Below are positions 51,710 to 59,595 of a DNA stretch of 64,000 nucleotides, in pieces. The stretch is from Candidatus Gallacutalibacter stercoravium (GTDB lineage Bacteria > Bacillota > Clostridia > Oscillospirales > Acutalibacteraceae). How positions within the stretch are numbered: the stretch's first letter is position 1; every line of letters begins with the position of its first letter. The stretch lies in assembly GCA_018716975.1 (NCBI GenBank), contig DVJE01000030.1:1-64000 (forward strand), given 5' to 3'. The notes under the pieces are model-generated. The model was not told where the DNA came from. It made no database searches and saw only the letters and a list, made by a program, of their open reading frames with translations. The position numbers were made by a program, and so were the translations under genes.

Positions 51710-52195
51710 TTACACTCCTTTACAAAGCCGGTCCTTAATATCCTCCAGAATACATTCCGGTACAAAATTAGAAATATCGCCGCCGAACTGAGCAACCTGC
51801 TTTACAATACTGGAGCTTAAATACATATTCTCCGCCGTCGTGGTTAAAAACACGGTCTCCAGCTCGGGGTTCAGCTTCTTATTGGTTAAAGCCATTTGGA
51901 ACTCATATTCAAAGTCAGAAACCGCCCGCAGGCCCTTTACTATCGCAGTTGCGTTGCGTTCCCGGGCATAATCGGCCAGCAACCCGTCAAACCCCACAAT
52001 TTCTATCTTGGGCATTCCTTTTAACGCACGGGTTAGCAGCCCTTCCCGTTCCTCCAGCGTAAAAGCGGGATGTTTCGAGGGGTTTACCATCACCGCCACA
52101 ATCACATGGTCAAACATTTTAACCGCACGGCGGATAATATCTACATGCCCCACAGTTACCGGATCAAAACTACCTGGGCAAATTGCTATTTTCAT
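51710..52195 (-). CDS. coaD: pantetheine-phosphate adenylyltransferase
   Basis: Penultimate step of coenzyme A synthesis: 4'-phosphopantetheine + ATP to dephospho-CoA. 161 residues, nucleotidyltransferase fold: CPGSFDPVTVGHVDIIRRA at residues 6-24 with the T/HxGH motif, FVR-like GLRAVSDFEYEFQMALTNKKL near 88-108, and TTTAENMYLSSSIVKQVAQFGGD near 117 with the ISSS-like ATP loop. Hexameric enzyme of the bacterial type. 62 bp after rsmD and 5 bp before the coiled-coil gene, a common arrangement in Firmicutes. Confidence 0.97.
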   Translation of the reverse strand: MKIAICPGSFDPVTVGHVDIIRRAVKMFDHVIVAVMVNPSKHPAFTLEEREGLLTRALKGMPKIEIVGFDGLLADYARERNATAIVKGLRAVSDFEYEFQMALTNKKLNPELETVFLTTTAENMYLSSSIVKQVAQFGGDISNFVPECILEDIKDRLCKGV

Positions 52196-52257
52196 ACTGT
52201 TCTATCCCCTTCACACCTAGGGCGCGCTGCGCCTTTCCCGTTTTTCACCTAACGATG

Positions 52258-52803
52258 TTAAGCCATATCTTGATGACAATATGCTGTTATCATAATCCGG
52301 CCATACCGGTATTGCTTTCGCATGATAAATGCTCCCACCTGTTGCGGCATAGCTTCTGTTGCGGGATGCTCGCATAAGATTGTGCCGCCCGGATTCATCA
52401 ATTTTTCCACCCCGGGTAAGGCCTGCTGAAGCACCCCGGTTTGATAGGGCGGGTCCAAAAAAGCCAAATCAAACGCCTGGTTCTTTTGCGCCAAAAAAGA
52501 AGCATAATCCATCTGCAGCACCTTGGCGTTTTTATCCAGCCCCGTTGCCTGTAAATTACGCTTCACCTGTTCTACAGATTCCCGGCGCACATCCACAAAC
52601 ACGGCTTGCGCTGCGCCCCGGCTGAGTGCCTCAATGCCCATTTGGCCGGAACCGGCGAATAGATCCAAAAAGCGGCGGCCCTCCAGCTGAAATTGTATTA
52701 TGCTAAATACCGCCTCTTTCACTCGTTCTGCAGTGGGGCGAACTTCCTCACCAGGCAGAGCGTTTAAACGCTTTCCCCTGGCAATCCCTGTAATAACGCG
52801 CAT
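52258..52803 (-). CDS. rsmD: 16S rRNA (guanine(966)-N(2))-methyltransferase
   Basis: RsmD, 181 residues. RVITGIARGKRLNALPGEEVRPTAERVKEAVFS is the typical N-terminus, the SAM loop is FLDLFAGSGQMGIEALSRGA near 46-65, and the catalytic (D/N)PPY motif is FLDPPYQ near 113. Start ATG at 52803, 9 nt after AAAGGA; the frame extends six codons further to an unlikely TTG. Pairing with coaD is conserved across many bacteria. Confidence 0.95.
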   Translation of the reverse strand: MRVITGIARGKRLNALPGEEVRPTAERVKEAVFSIIQFQLEGRRFLDLFAGSGQMGIEALSRGAAQAVFVDVRRESVEQVKRNLQATGLDKNAKVLQMDYASFLAQKNQAFDLAFLDPPYQTGVLQQALPGVEKLMNPGGTILCEHPATEAMPQQVGAFIMRKQYRYGRIMITAYCHQDMA

Positions 52804-52878
52804 AGCGTACGTTCCTTTCAAAAGCGAGATTGAAAAAGCTTTTTTTATTATCCCATTTCACCCGCACGGTGTCAACCT

Positions 52879-54747
52879 TCAGATCTGCTCCTTTGCGGGA
52901 AGTTCATCCGGATGAAAAAAGCGATAAATCGCCTGCGCTGCGGGTTTTGTAATGCCGGGCGCCTTTTCCAATTCCTCCTGCGAAGCAGTGGAAACAGCCC
53001 CTATGGTCTGAAAATGCTTCAGCAGGGCTTTGGCCCTGGCCGGCCCTACCCCTGGGATAGAAATTAAAGTAGAAGAGATGGCCTTCTTTTTGCGGGTTTG
53101 CCGATGGTAGCCTATGGCAAAACGGTGCACCTCTTCTTGGATATTCGAAACCAAAGTAAAAGCCTGCCGGTTTGCATGTATGGCAATCTCGCCGCCATCT
53201 TTGGCAATTGCGCGCGTGCGGTGTTTATCATCCTTTACCATGCCGTAAAGGGGAATAGACAACCCGTATGCCTCCAATACCGGCCTAACGGCGGCCACGT
53301 GGCCCTTACCGCCATCCAATAAAATCAAATCCGGCAGTCTGCCGAACCCCTCTCCGCTATCTTTGCATTTTTCATACTCTGCCAACCTGCGGGAAATTAC
53401 CTCCTGCATCGAAGCATAGTCGTCCTGCCCTTCAAAACCTTTTATTTTAAATTTGCGGTAGGCCGACTTCAGCGGGCGGCCGTTTTCAAAAACCACCATG
53501 CCTGCCACATTATCGCTGCCGCCTAAGTTGGAAATATCGTACGATTCGATATACGCAGGGGGATGGCTGAGCCCCAGAAGTCTAGCCAGCTCGTCCAAAG
53601 CCGACATCTCTTTGCCCGTTCTTCCTGAATTAAGAGCCAACCTATCTGCCGCGTTTTTGCGGCACATCTGCACCAATTGCAGCTGATCTCCTCTTTGCGG
53701 CACCACAATACGCACGCTGCGCCCAGCCTTTTTACCCAGCCAGCTACGCAGGGCGTCCATGCTATCCACCGGCCCATCCAGCGCAATCTGTGGCGGCACA
53801 TGATCCCGCATGGAATAATATTGCTGTAAAAATTCCATGCGGGCGTTGGCGGCATCCCCCACATCACCCAACAAAAAGTCCTCTTTGTCATACAGCCTGC
53901 CGCCGGAAAAGCGCAAAACCGAAAAGCAGGCCCGGTTAGGCCCTTGCGCCAGCGCCACCACATCCTGCTCTTTTACCCGTGCAGAAACCACTTTTTGCTT
54001 ATCGCCAACCCGGCGCACCGCCGTAATACGATCGCGGATCCGGGCAGCTTTTTCAAAATTCAACTCTTCTGCCGCCTGCTGCATCTGCTGGGTCATCTCT
54101 TTAATAGAGGCCATGCTGCCTCCCCGCAGAAAACCCAAAGCTTCGTTTACCACTTCTTCATACTCTTCTAACGGCATTTTTCCCCTGCAAGGGGCGCAGC
54201 ACTGCTTAATATAAAAATTCAAGCACGGCCTACCCTTGCCAATATCTTGCGGAAAACGCCGGTTACAGGTAGGCAGGCGAAACAGCTTTTGCACCTCATC
54301 CACCGATTCGGTAACCGCCCAAGAGCTGGTATACGGCCCCAAATATTCGGCACCATCGTCTAACTTTTGCCTGGCCGCCGAGATGCGCCGCCAAGGCCCT
54401 TGGGTAACCCTAATATAGTTAAAGCCTTTATCATCTTTGAGCAAGATGTTATATTTTGGCCGGTGCTGCTTAATGAGGCTGCACTCCAGCACAAAGGCCT
54501 CAAACTCGCTGTCGGTCAAGATATATTCAAAGTCATCCACATGGGCCACCATTTGCCTGACTTTTTCTAAATGATTTTTTTGTGAACCGAAATATTGGCT
54601 TACCCGGTTTTTCAGCGCCTTCGCCTTGCCAATGTAAATAATCTTGCGGCTTTTATCACGCATGATATATACCCCTGGCGTCAACGGCAACTGCATCGCC
54701 TTGGCGCGCAATTGGCGAAGTTTCTCATTGCCTTGCAAAGTTTCCAT
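52879..54747 (-). CDS. uvrC: excinuclease ABC subunit C
   Basis: Makes both incisions in nucleotide excision repair. 622 residues: GIY-YIG nuclease (LPLTPGVYIMRDKSRKIIYIGKAKALKNRV, residues ~20-48), the cysteine-rich CNRRFPQDIGKGRPCLNFYIKQCCAPC stretch near 160, UVR motif (MQQAAEELNFEKAARIRDRI near 215), RNase H-like domain (ESYDISNLGGSDNVAGMVVFE near 400) and tandem HhH at the C-terminus (LISIPGVGPARAKALLKHF near 565). ATG at 54747 with AAAGGGGGG upstream. Between the ptsH terminator and rsmD. Confidence 0.97.
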   Translation of the reverse strand: METLQGNEKLRQLRAKAMQLPLTPGVYIMRDKSRKIIYIGKAKALKNRVSQYFGSQKNHLEKVRQMVAHVDDFEYILTDSEFEAFVLECSLIKQHRPKYNILLKDDKGFNYIRVTQGPWRRISAARQKLDDGAEYLGPYTSSWAVTESVDEVQKLFRLPTCNRRFPQDIGKGRPCLNFYIKQCCAPCRGKMPLEEYEEVVNEALGFLRGGSMASIKEMTQQMQQAAEELNFEKAARIRDRITAVRRVGDKQKVVSARVKEQDVVALAQGPNRACFSVLRFSGGRLYDKEDFLLGDVGDAANARMEFLQQYYSMRDHVPPQIALDGPVDSMDALRSWLGKKAGRSVRIVVPQRGDQLQLVQMCRKNAADRLALNSGRTGKEMSALDELARLLGLSHPPAYIESYDISNLGGSDNVAGMVVFENGRPLKSAYRKFKIKGFEGQDDYASMQEVISRRLAEYEKCKDSGEGFGRLPDLILLDGGKGHVAAVRPVLEAYGLSIPLYGMVKDDKHRTRAIAKDGGEIAIHANRQAFTLVSNIQEEVHRFAIGYHRQTRKKKAISSTLISIPGVGPARAKALLKHFQTIGAVSTASQEELEKAPGITKPAAQAIYRFFHPDELPAKEQI

Positions 54748-54800
54748 TTCTGCCCCCCTTTCTTTAGAATCGTATTCCCCGGTAAACACCGCTTTTTATG

Positions 54801-54826
54801 AAAAAAGCACCGCCCATCGGCGGTGC
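54801..54826 (-). terminator. terminator of ptsH
   Basis: Perfect 8-bp stem GCACCGCC (54807-54814) / GGCGGTGC (54819-54826) with a 4-nt loop, followed on the minus strand by six T (54801-54806). Directly after the ptsH stop. Confidence 0.92.
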
Positions 54827-54839
54827 TGAGGCTTTTTGC

Positions 54840-55103
54840 TTACTCCGCAAAACCGGACTGTACCAGCTTAACCAAGCTTTCAACAGACTCCTCTTCATCG
54901 GGGCCGTCTGCGATAATGCGGATAGTAGTGCCACCTACGATACCCAGCGAAAGAACACCCAAAAGGCTTTTAGCGTTAACCCGTCTCTCTTCTTTTTCTA
55001 CCCAAATAGAAGACTTAAATTCATTGGCCTTTTGAATAAAGAAGGTAGCCGGACGAGCATGCAGACCAACCTGATTCTGCACCATAACATCTTTTACAAA
55101 CAT
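54840..55103 (-). CDS. ptsH: phosphocarrier protein HPr
   Basis: 87-residue HPr: VGLHARPATFF carries His15, phosphorylated by enzyme I, and VNAKSLLGVLSLGI carries Ser46, the HPr kinase site used in Gram-positive catabolite repression. Both residues fall at their canonical positions, so this is HPr and not Crh. ATG at 55103 with GGAGAGGG upstream; an upstream in-frame ATG has no ribosome site. Monocistronic: it has its own promoter and terminator, with no enzyme I gene adjacent. Confidence 0.96.
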   Translation of the reverse strand: MFVKDVMVQNQVGLHARPATFFIQKANEFKSSIWVEKEERRVNAKSLLGVLSLGIVGGTTIRIIADGPDEEESVESLVKLVQSGFAE

Positions 55104-55182
55104 TGTAAAACCCTCTCCTACACAAAAATCTTGTGGCCATCGCAATGTGCCATTGTTCTTAGTGATCTTTTAAGATAAAAGT

Positions 55183-55211
55183 ATTATATCCACAAAAAAC
55201 CCTACAGTCAA
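55183..55211 (-). promoter_or_regulatory. promoter of ptsH
   Basis: TTGACT (complement of 55206-55211), 17-nt spacer, perfect TATAAT (complement of 55183-55188). Transcription would begin near 55176, leaving a 73-nt leader. Confidence 0.72.
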
Positions 55212-55286
55212 CTAAAACCGCCATTTTTGGATTGATGAACGATATCGATCCGTACGTGCCCTTTTGTATTTGTGCACATTACCACT

Positions 55287-55336
55287 ATTGTTGAAAACTT
55301 TTGTTAGGTAACGATAGTGCCATTGTTTTCAACAAT
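55287..55336. repeat. 12-bp inverted repeat with alternative pairing
   Basis: ATTGTTGAAAAC (55287-55298) and GTTTTCAACAAT (55325-55336) are perfectly inverted around 26 nt. The left arm also overlaps ACTATTGTT (55284-55292), which nearly matches the inverse of AACGATAGT (55310-55318), giving a competing hairpin. No T-run follows on either strand, so it is not an ordinary terminator. It lies in the 400-bp gap between trmD and ptsH; the rest of that gap (55212-55502) shows no gene. Confidence 0.6.
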
Positions 55337-55502
55337 TCAAACGGACGTATAATTATTACACGTATCAAATGTTTATGCGGCCAATGTGAACATTATGCCC
55401 ACAAAACAACCGTCATTCTTGATTTTTCTAATACATGGTAAAAAAAGGCACTGCATTTTTTTGCACATTCAGCTATTTTTACAAAAATTATCGCTTAATC
55501 CG

Positions 55503-56261
55503 TCATTCCTCATTTTCCGGAAGATTCTCTGCTTGCAGCGCTTGGCTAAGAAATGCGCGTTCTTTGTCGGTTAATTGGGCCTTTTCCAGCAGATCTGGCC
55601 GGTTGCGGGCTGTGCGCAGCAGCGACTGTTCCCGCCGCCACTGGGCGATGGCGCCGTGATTGCCGTTTAACAGAATGGGCGGCACCTCGCGTCCCCGCCA
55701 AACGGAAGGGCGGGTATACTGCGGGTATTCCAGCAAACCGTCAAAATGGCTTTCTTCCTCAAAACAAACATCCTCGGCTAAAACCCCCGGCTGTAACCGG
55801 CTAACCGCATCCGCAAGGATGAGGGCCGGCAGTTCGCCGCCGGTAAGCACATAGTCGCCGATGGAGATCTGTTCATCCACATACGCCTCTAGCACACGTT
55901 CGTCTACCCCTTCATAATGCCCGCACAAAATGGCCAGATTGTCATATTGTGCAAGGCGCTTGACGGTTTCTTGCGTAAGCACGCTGCCTTGGGGAGACAT
56001 ATAGATGAGCCGCGGCCGTGTGCCGGCTTGTTGGCACACATGTTCAAAGCAATCGGCAATTGGCTCAGCCAACAGCAGCATCCCCTTGCCCCCGCCATAG
56101 GGAGAATCATCCACCCGGTTATGCTTATCATATGTATACTGCCGGATCTGGTGACAGTGCACTTCCAGCGCGCCCTTTTTCTGAGCGCGGCCGATAATAC
56201 TTTCCGCCATTACCGTTTGGCACATTTCAGGGAATAGGGTGAGAATATCAATCCGCATCAT
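55503..56261 (-). CDS. trmD: tRNA (guanine(37)-N(1))-methyltransferase
   Basis: Methylates N1 of G37 next to the anticodon, preventing frameshifting. 252 residues, SPOUT trefoil-knot fold. [14 protein letters not shown] at the start, [11 protein letters not shown] near 51-61, YMSPQGSVL near 87, [12 protein letters not shown] near 111-122, and [24 protein letters not shown] near 132-155 (knot, SAM site) are diagnostic. Two consecutive ATGs (56261, 56258) follow AAAGGGG; the first is best spaced. It overlaps rimM by 14 bp. The usual downstream rplS is not present in this window. Confidence 0.97.
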   Translation of the reverse strand: MMRIDILTLFPEMCQTVMAESIIGRAQKKGALEVHCHQIRQYTYDKHNRVDDSPYGGGKGMLLLAEPIADCFEHVCQQAGTRPRLIYMSPQGSVLTQETVKRLAQYDNLAILCGHYEGVDERVLEAYVDEQISIGDYVLTGGELPALILADAVSRLQPGVLAEDVCFEEESHFDGLLEYPQYTRPSVWRGREVPPILLNGNHGAIAQWRREQSLLRTARNRPDLLEKAQLTDKERAFLSQALQAENLPENEE

Positions 56262-56778
56262 CAAAAATCCCCTTTATCGGCCGGATATACACCTTGCCTT
56301 CTTCCGGCGCAATACGGATAACCACCTCGTCGATAACCGGCACCAAATAGTCCTTGGCGCCGCTTTCCCGGCGGTCTGTTACCTGATAGACGTCATTAGC
56401 GCCCGTTTTAAACAAATCGGTTAGCTCGCCATAAGAACGGCCGGTATCCGCATCCACCACCTCTAGCCCCAGCAGATCCTGCACAAAATGACGGCCTTGG
56501 GGAAGATTCGCGTCTTGCCGGTTAAAATACAGCACACGGCCGCGTAGCCTATCTGCTTGTTCTACCGTTTCCACGCCTTCTAAGCGCAGCAGCGCCAAGC
56601 TCTTATGCACCCGGGCGGATAGCACGCGAACCGGCTCCCCCTGCGGCTGCCAATACAGGCGGCGAAAGCCGCACAAAAAAGCGGGGCTGTCGCACCAGGA
56701 TTCCACCCGCAGTTCACCGTGCAGGCCCTGGGTGTTTACTATCTTCCCTGCCTCTAAATATTGTTTCAGTTCTTTCAT
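56248..56778 (-). CDS. rimM: ribosome maturation factor RimM
   Basis: Assists 30S head assembly and binds S19. 176 residues: N-terminal beta-barrel ([21 protein letters not shown] near 8-28, [21 protein letters not shown] near 60) and C-terminal PRC barrel ([31 protein letters not shown] near 98-128, [10 protein letters not shown] near 143). ATG at 56778 with GGAGG 5 nt upstream, inside a slightly longer frame. Overlaps trmD, the common pairing. 149 bp separate it from khpA. Confidence 0.95.
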   Translation of the reverse strand: MKELKQYLEAGKIVNTQGLHGELRVESWCDSPAFLCGFRRLYWQPQGEPVRVLSARVHKSLALLRLEGVETVEQADRLRGRVLYFNRQDANLPQGRHFVQDLLGLEVVDADTGRSYGELTDLFKTGANDVYQVTDRRESGAKDYLVPVIDEVVIRIAPEEGKVYIRPIKGIFDDAD

Positions 56779-56927
56779 AAGCACCTCCACCTTACGGCCC
56801 GTCATTTTGCAGCTATTCAGTCAGATTTGGGTAAACAGAAGAAAAGCGTGCAGTAAACCGGCCCATACCGTTTTACTGCGCGCTTCGCCGTTTGAAAAAA
56901 TAGCCCAAGGCTTACGCCCATCGCCTA

Positions 56928-57161
56928 TCAGTCGATTTCTACCGCGACCTTGGCGTTGTTACGGGTGGCCGCAGCGCGCATAACCAAGCGGATCGCCTTG
57001 GCGATTCTGCCCTGCTTGCCAATCACTCTGCCCATGTCGCTTTCCGCCACATGCAGGTGATATACCACCGTGCCGTCCTCCGAGGGAGCATCCTCGTCAA
57101 CACGAACGGCTTCGGGGTTTTCCACAAGCCCTTGCGCAATGGTAACCAATAGCTCCTTCAT
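56928..57161 (-). CDS. khpA: KH-domain RNA-binding protein KhpA
   Basis: 77-residue single KH domain: VHVAESDMGRVIGKQGRIAKAIRLVMRAAA includes the GxxG loop (G-K-Q-G) that contacts RNA. KhpA (YlqC) works with KhpB/Jag in several Firmicutes to influence cell size and division. The position between rpsP and rimM is the conserved one. ATG start 21 bp after rpsP. Confidence 0.94.
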   Translation of the reverse strand: MKELLVTIAQGLVENPEAVRVDEDAPSEDGTVVYHLHVAESDMGRVIGKQGRIAKAIRLVMRAAATRNNAKVAVEID

Positions 57162-57182
57162 TGAATAAGCCGCCTCCCGCTA

Positions 57183-57425
57183 TTAAAGCACGCCTTGCTT
57201 TTTCAGCAAAGCCTTTACCGTATCGGTAGGCTGCGCGCCGTTGGCCATCCATTTTTTCGCCTTTTCAGCGTCCACCTTTACCTCAGAGGGTTCCTGCATG
57301 GGATTGTAGGTACCGATCTCCTCAATAAAACGGCCGTCGCGGGGATATCTGGAATCTGCGACAACGATGCGATAAAAGGGAGCCTTCTTTGCACCGATGC
57401 GGCGGAGTCTGATCTTAACTGCCAT
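57183..57425 (-). CDS. rpsP: 30S ribosomal protein S16
   Basis: 80 residues; [42 protein letters not shown] is the standard S16 N-terminus, here verified in segments ([22 protein letters not shown]). ATG at 57425 has GGAGG 8 nt upstream; an earlier GAG-rich stretch in frame holds the ribosome site and is not translated. Between ffh and khpA in the conserved operon. Confidence 0.97.
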   Translation of the reverse strand: MAVKIRLRRIGAKKAPFYRIVVADSRYPRDGRFIEEIGTYNPMQEPSEVKVDAEKAKKWMANGAQPTDTVKALLKKQGVL

Positions 57426-57511
57426 TTCTTTCACCTCCATTATTTTTGCGCGTTTGCGCCTGAATATTTATCTTCACCAGGGCCAAAAGCCACCGGATGA
57501 AAACCATAACA

Positions 57512-58870
57512 TTACACCGGCGGGAACCCGCCGCCCATATTCATCAGGTTGGGGAATCTGCGCCGTTTGCCCTTGCCGTTTTTGCCGCCAAACTGTTTCA
57601 TCACCTTTTGCATTTGCTCCAGCATTTTAAGCAGCTTGTTCACATCCTCCACCTTCATACCGCTGCCAGCGGCAATGCGGCGCTTACGTGAAGGATTGAT
57701 AATGGCGGGCTTCTGGCGCTCTTCTTGGGTCATAGACTGAATAATCGCCGCCATGCGATCCATTTGGCGATCGTCGATGTTAGCATCCTCTATTTTGCGT
57801 TGATCGACGCCCGGGAACTTTGCCAACACCGATTTTAGCGGCCCCATTTTGCGCACCTGCTGGAACTGCTCCAACAGATCGTTAAAATCCATGCGGTTCT
57901 GGGTAAGCTTTTGCGCCATTTCGGCGGCCTTTTTGCTGTCAAGCTTGCTCTCGGCCTCTTCAATCAGCGAAAGCATATCGCCCATGCCCAAAATACGAGA
58001 AGCCATCCGATCAGGATGAAACGCCTCCAAGTCCTCTAGCTTTTCACCAACGCCTGCGAACTTAATGGGCTTGCCGGTAACCTCGCGCACCGAAAGCGCC
58101 GCGCCGCCACGGGTATCACCATCCAGCTTGGTGAGAATAACGCCGGTGATGTCCAGCAAGTCGTCAAAGGACTTGGCCACATTCACCGCGTCTTGACCGG
58201 TCATGGCATCCACCACCAGCAAAATATCATCCGGCGTAACCGCTGCCTTGAGCCGCCTTAATTCATCCATCAACGCTTCGTCAATGTGCAGCCGCCCCGC
58301 CGTATCGATAAGCACAAAATCGTTGCCGTGATCTTTAGCGTGGGACACAGCCGCCTTGGCGGTTTCCACCGGGTCGGCCGTGCCTCGCTCAAACACGGGC
58401 ACACCTGCTTTGCCGCCCACCACCTGCAGCTGTGTAATAGCCGCCGGCCTATAAACGTCGCAGGCCACCAACAGCGGACGATGCCCCTGCTTTTTCAGCA
58501 TCATGGCCAGCTTTCCTGCATGGGTGGTTTTACCAGAGCCCTGTAAACCACACAGCAGCACCACTGCCGGCGGCTTAGCAGGCGTATTCAGCCTGGCTTG
58601 CTCCCCGCCCATCAGAGCCGTAAGCTCTTCGTTTACAATCTTTATCACCATCTGCGCCGGCGTTAAGCTTTCCATCACCTCAGCGCCCACCGCGCGTTCG
58701 GTAACGCGGGAGGTAAAGGTTTTTGCCACTTTATAGTTGACGTCGGCCTCCAACAGTGCCAGCCGCACTTCGCGCATGGCCTCTTTTACATCGGATTCCG
58801 ACAGCTTGCCCTTAGAGCGTAAACGCTTAAACGCAGCCGACAGCTTATCGGCCAAACTGTCAAACGGCAT
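57512..58870 (-). CDS. ffh: signal recognition particle protein Ffh
   Basis: SRP54 GTPase that targets nascent membrane and secreted proteins. 452 residues: N domain (~1-85), G domain with GLQGSGKTTHAGKLA near 105 (P-loop), DTAGRLHID near 188 and TKLDGDTRGGAAL near 246, then the methionine-rich M domain (~325-430; MKVEDVNKLLKMLEQMQKVMKQF) that binds signal peptides and 4.5S RNA, ending in a Gly/Lys/Arg-rich tail. ATG at 58870 with AAAGGA upstream. 31 bp after ylxM. Confidence 0.97.
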   Translation of the reverse strand: MPFDSLADKLSAAFKRLRSKGKLSESDVKEAMREVRLALLEADVNYKVAKTFTSRVTERAVGAEVMESLTPAQMVIKIVNEELTALMGGEQARLNTPAKPPAVVLLCGLQGSGKTTHAGKLAMMLKKQGHRPLLVACDVYRPAAITQLQVVGGKAGVPVFERGTADPVETAKAAVSHAKDHGNDFVLIDTAGRLHIDEALMDELRRLKAAVTPDDILLVVDAMTGQDAVNVAKSFDDLLDITGVILTKLDGDTRGGAALSVREVTGKPIKFAGVGEKLEDLEAFHPDRMASRILGMGDMLSLIEEAESKLDSKKAAEMAQKLTQNRMDFNDLLEQFQQVRKMGPLKSVLAKFPGVDQRKIEDANIDDRQMDRMAAIIQSMTQEERQKPAIINPSRKRRIAAGSGMKVEDVNKLLKMLEQMQKVMKQFGGKNGKGKRRRFPNLMNMGGGFPPV

Positions 58871-58901
58871 AGGCACACTTCCTTTCTTCTAGCAATACGC
58901 C

Positions 58902-59270
58902 TCAGCCCTCTTCCAACAGCCTATCGGCCGTTGCCATGATCCGGCCGGCTTCTTCATGTATTTCACGGGAATAGCTGTACCGCCCGTTGCACGCTTCTAT
59001 GTGCTCCGCCGACAGGCGGATGGCCTCTAGCCCTTCCTGCATGGTGCGAAACCGCTTAGCGAGGCCCAGGCGCTGCTCCATATCCAAAAGCAGTGCTTCC
59101 GCCCGTTTGATGGCATCGCGCACGCCTTGGCGTGTAATCCCCTGGTTTGCAGCAATTTCAGACAGAGAAAGATCATCGTTATAATAAAATTCTACCGCCT
59201 CCCGCTGTTTATCGGTCAACAAGTCGCCGTAAAAATCCAGCAGGAAAGATATTTTTAGATCCTTCGCCAT
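58902..59270 (-). CDS. ylxM: YlxM/p13-like DNA-binding protein
   Basis: 122 residues with a sigma-70 region 4-like HTH: LLDFYGDLLTDKQREAVEFYYNDDLSLSEIAANQGITRQGVRDAIKRAEALL (residues ~7-58, motif cores LTDKQR and ITRQGVRD). YlxM precedes ffh in Firmicutes and is thought to modulate the SRP pathway. The C-terminal half (~60-122) is helical and less conserved. ATG at 59270 with AAAGGAG 9 nt upstream. It heads the ylxM-ffh-rpsP-khpA-rimM-trmD transcript behind a consensus promoter. Confidence 0.92.
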   Translation of the reverse strand: MAKDLKISFLLDFYGDLLTDKQREAVEFYYNDDLSLSEIAANQGITRQGVRDAIKRAEALLLDMEQRLGLAKRFRTMQEGLEAIRLSAEHIEACNGRYSYSREIHEEAGRIMATADRLLEEG

Positions 59271-59297
59271 CTGCGCCACTCCTTTGGAAATTGCTAT

Positions 59298-59317
59298 GTA
59301 AAGCAATTTTGCTTTAC
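59298..59317. repeat. 20-bp palindrome at the ylxM transcription start
   Basis: GTAAAGCAA and TTGCTTTAC (9-bp arms) are separated by only two bases (59298-59317). It lies about 10-30 nt downstream of the ylxM -10, a position typical of a repressor operator, though an RNA hairpin with a 4-nt loop is also possible. Confidence 0.55.
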
Positions 59318-59328
59318 GCAGCTGTTTT

Positions 59329-59357
59329 ATTATACAATAGCCCGCTTAGCCTGTCAA
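59329..59357 (-). promoter_or_regulatory. consensus promoter of the ylxM-ffh operon
   Basis: Perfect TTGACA (complement of 59352-59357), 17-nt spacer, perfect TATAAT (complement of 59329-59334). One of the strongest promoters in the window. Confidence 0.85.
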
Positions 59358-59395
59358 GCAAAAGATGACCTTTTAGCAATTTTAGAACCGAATTC

Positions 59396-59424
59396 TTGAC
59401 AAAACCACCCAAGCTACCTATAAT
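59396..59424 (+). promoter_or_regulatory. consensus promoter of the erm relic
   Basis: Perfect TTGACA (59396-59401), 17-nt spacer, perfect TATAAT (59419-59424). It is divergent from the ylxM promoter with 38 bp between the two -35 boxes. It still drives the leader peptide and attenuator ahead of the broken erm gene. Confidence 0.85.
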
Positions 59425-59464
59425 CAAACTAAACTTCTTTCATTTCTAAAGGAGAAACCATAAA

Positions 59465-59509
59465 GTGAGGTACAATACACCCATGTGTGTGGTTCGTATT
59501 CGCAACTAA
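59465..59509 (+). CDS. short regulatory leader peptide with R-I-R motif
   Basis: AAAGGAG (59448-59454) lies 10 nt before a GTG that opens a 14-codon frame ending V-V-R-I-R-N, then TAA at 59507; an internal ATG (59483) would give 8 residues. The frame sits between a consensus promoter and an attenuator hairpin. R-I-R matches the +x+ type motif at which macrolide-bound ribosomes stall in some erm leader peptides (ErmDL class). I infer a macrolide-sensing leader. It is too short for homology to prove this; the evidence is position, ribosome site, motif and the downstream erm remnant together. Confidence 0.55.
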   Translation: MRYNTPMCVVRIRN

Positions 59510-59510
59510 A

Positions 59511-59561
59511 AGCGCAATGAAAAGCATTCTGTGACAGAATGTGTTTTTGTTGCGCCTTTTT
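59511..59561 (+). terminator. attenuator hairpin upstream of the erm relic
   Basis: GCGCAA (59512-59517) pairs with TTGCGC (59550-59555), and CATTCTG (59525-59531) pairs with CAGAATG (59535-59541) around a 3-nt loop; wobble-tolerant pairing links both stems and five T follow. The leader codons ATTCGCAA (59498-59505) are perfectly complementary to TTGCGAAT (59567-59574), giving an alternative fold. This is the expected geometry of drug-inducible attenuation. Confidence 0.7.
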
Positions 59562-59595
59562 GTTGTTTGCGAATGACAACGGAGGTGTATTTTTT

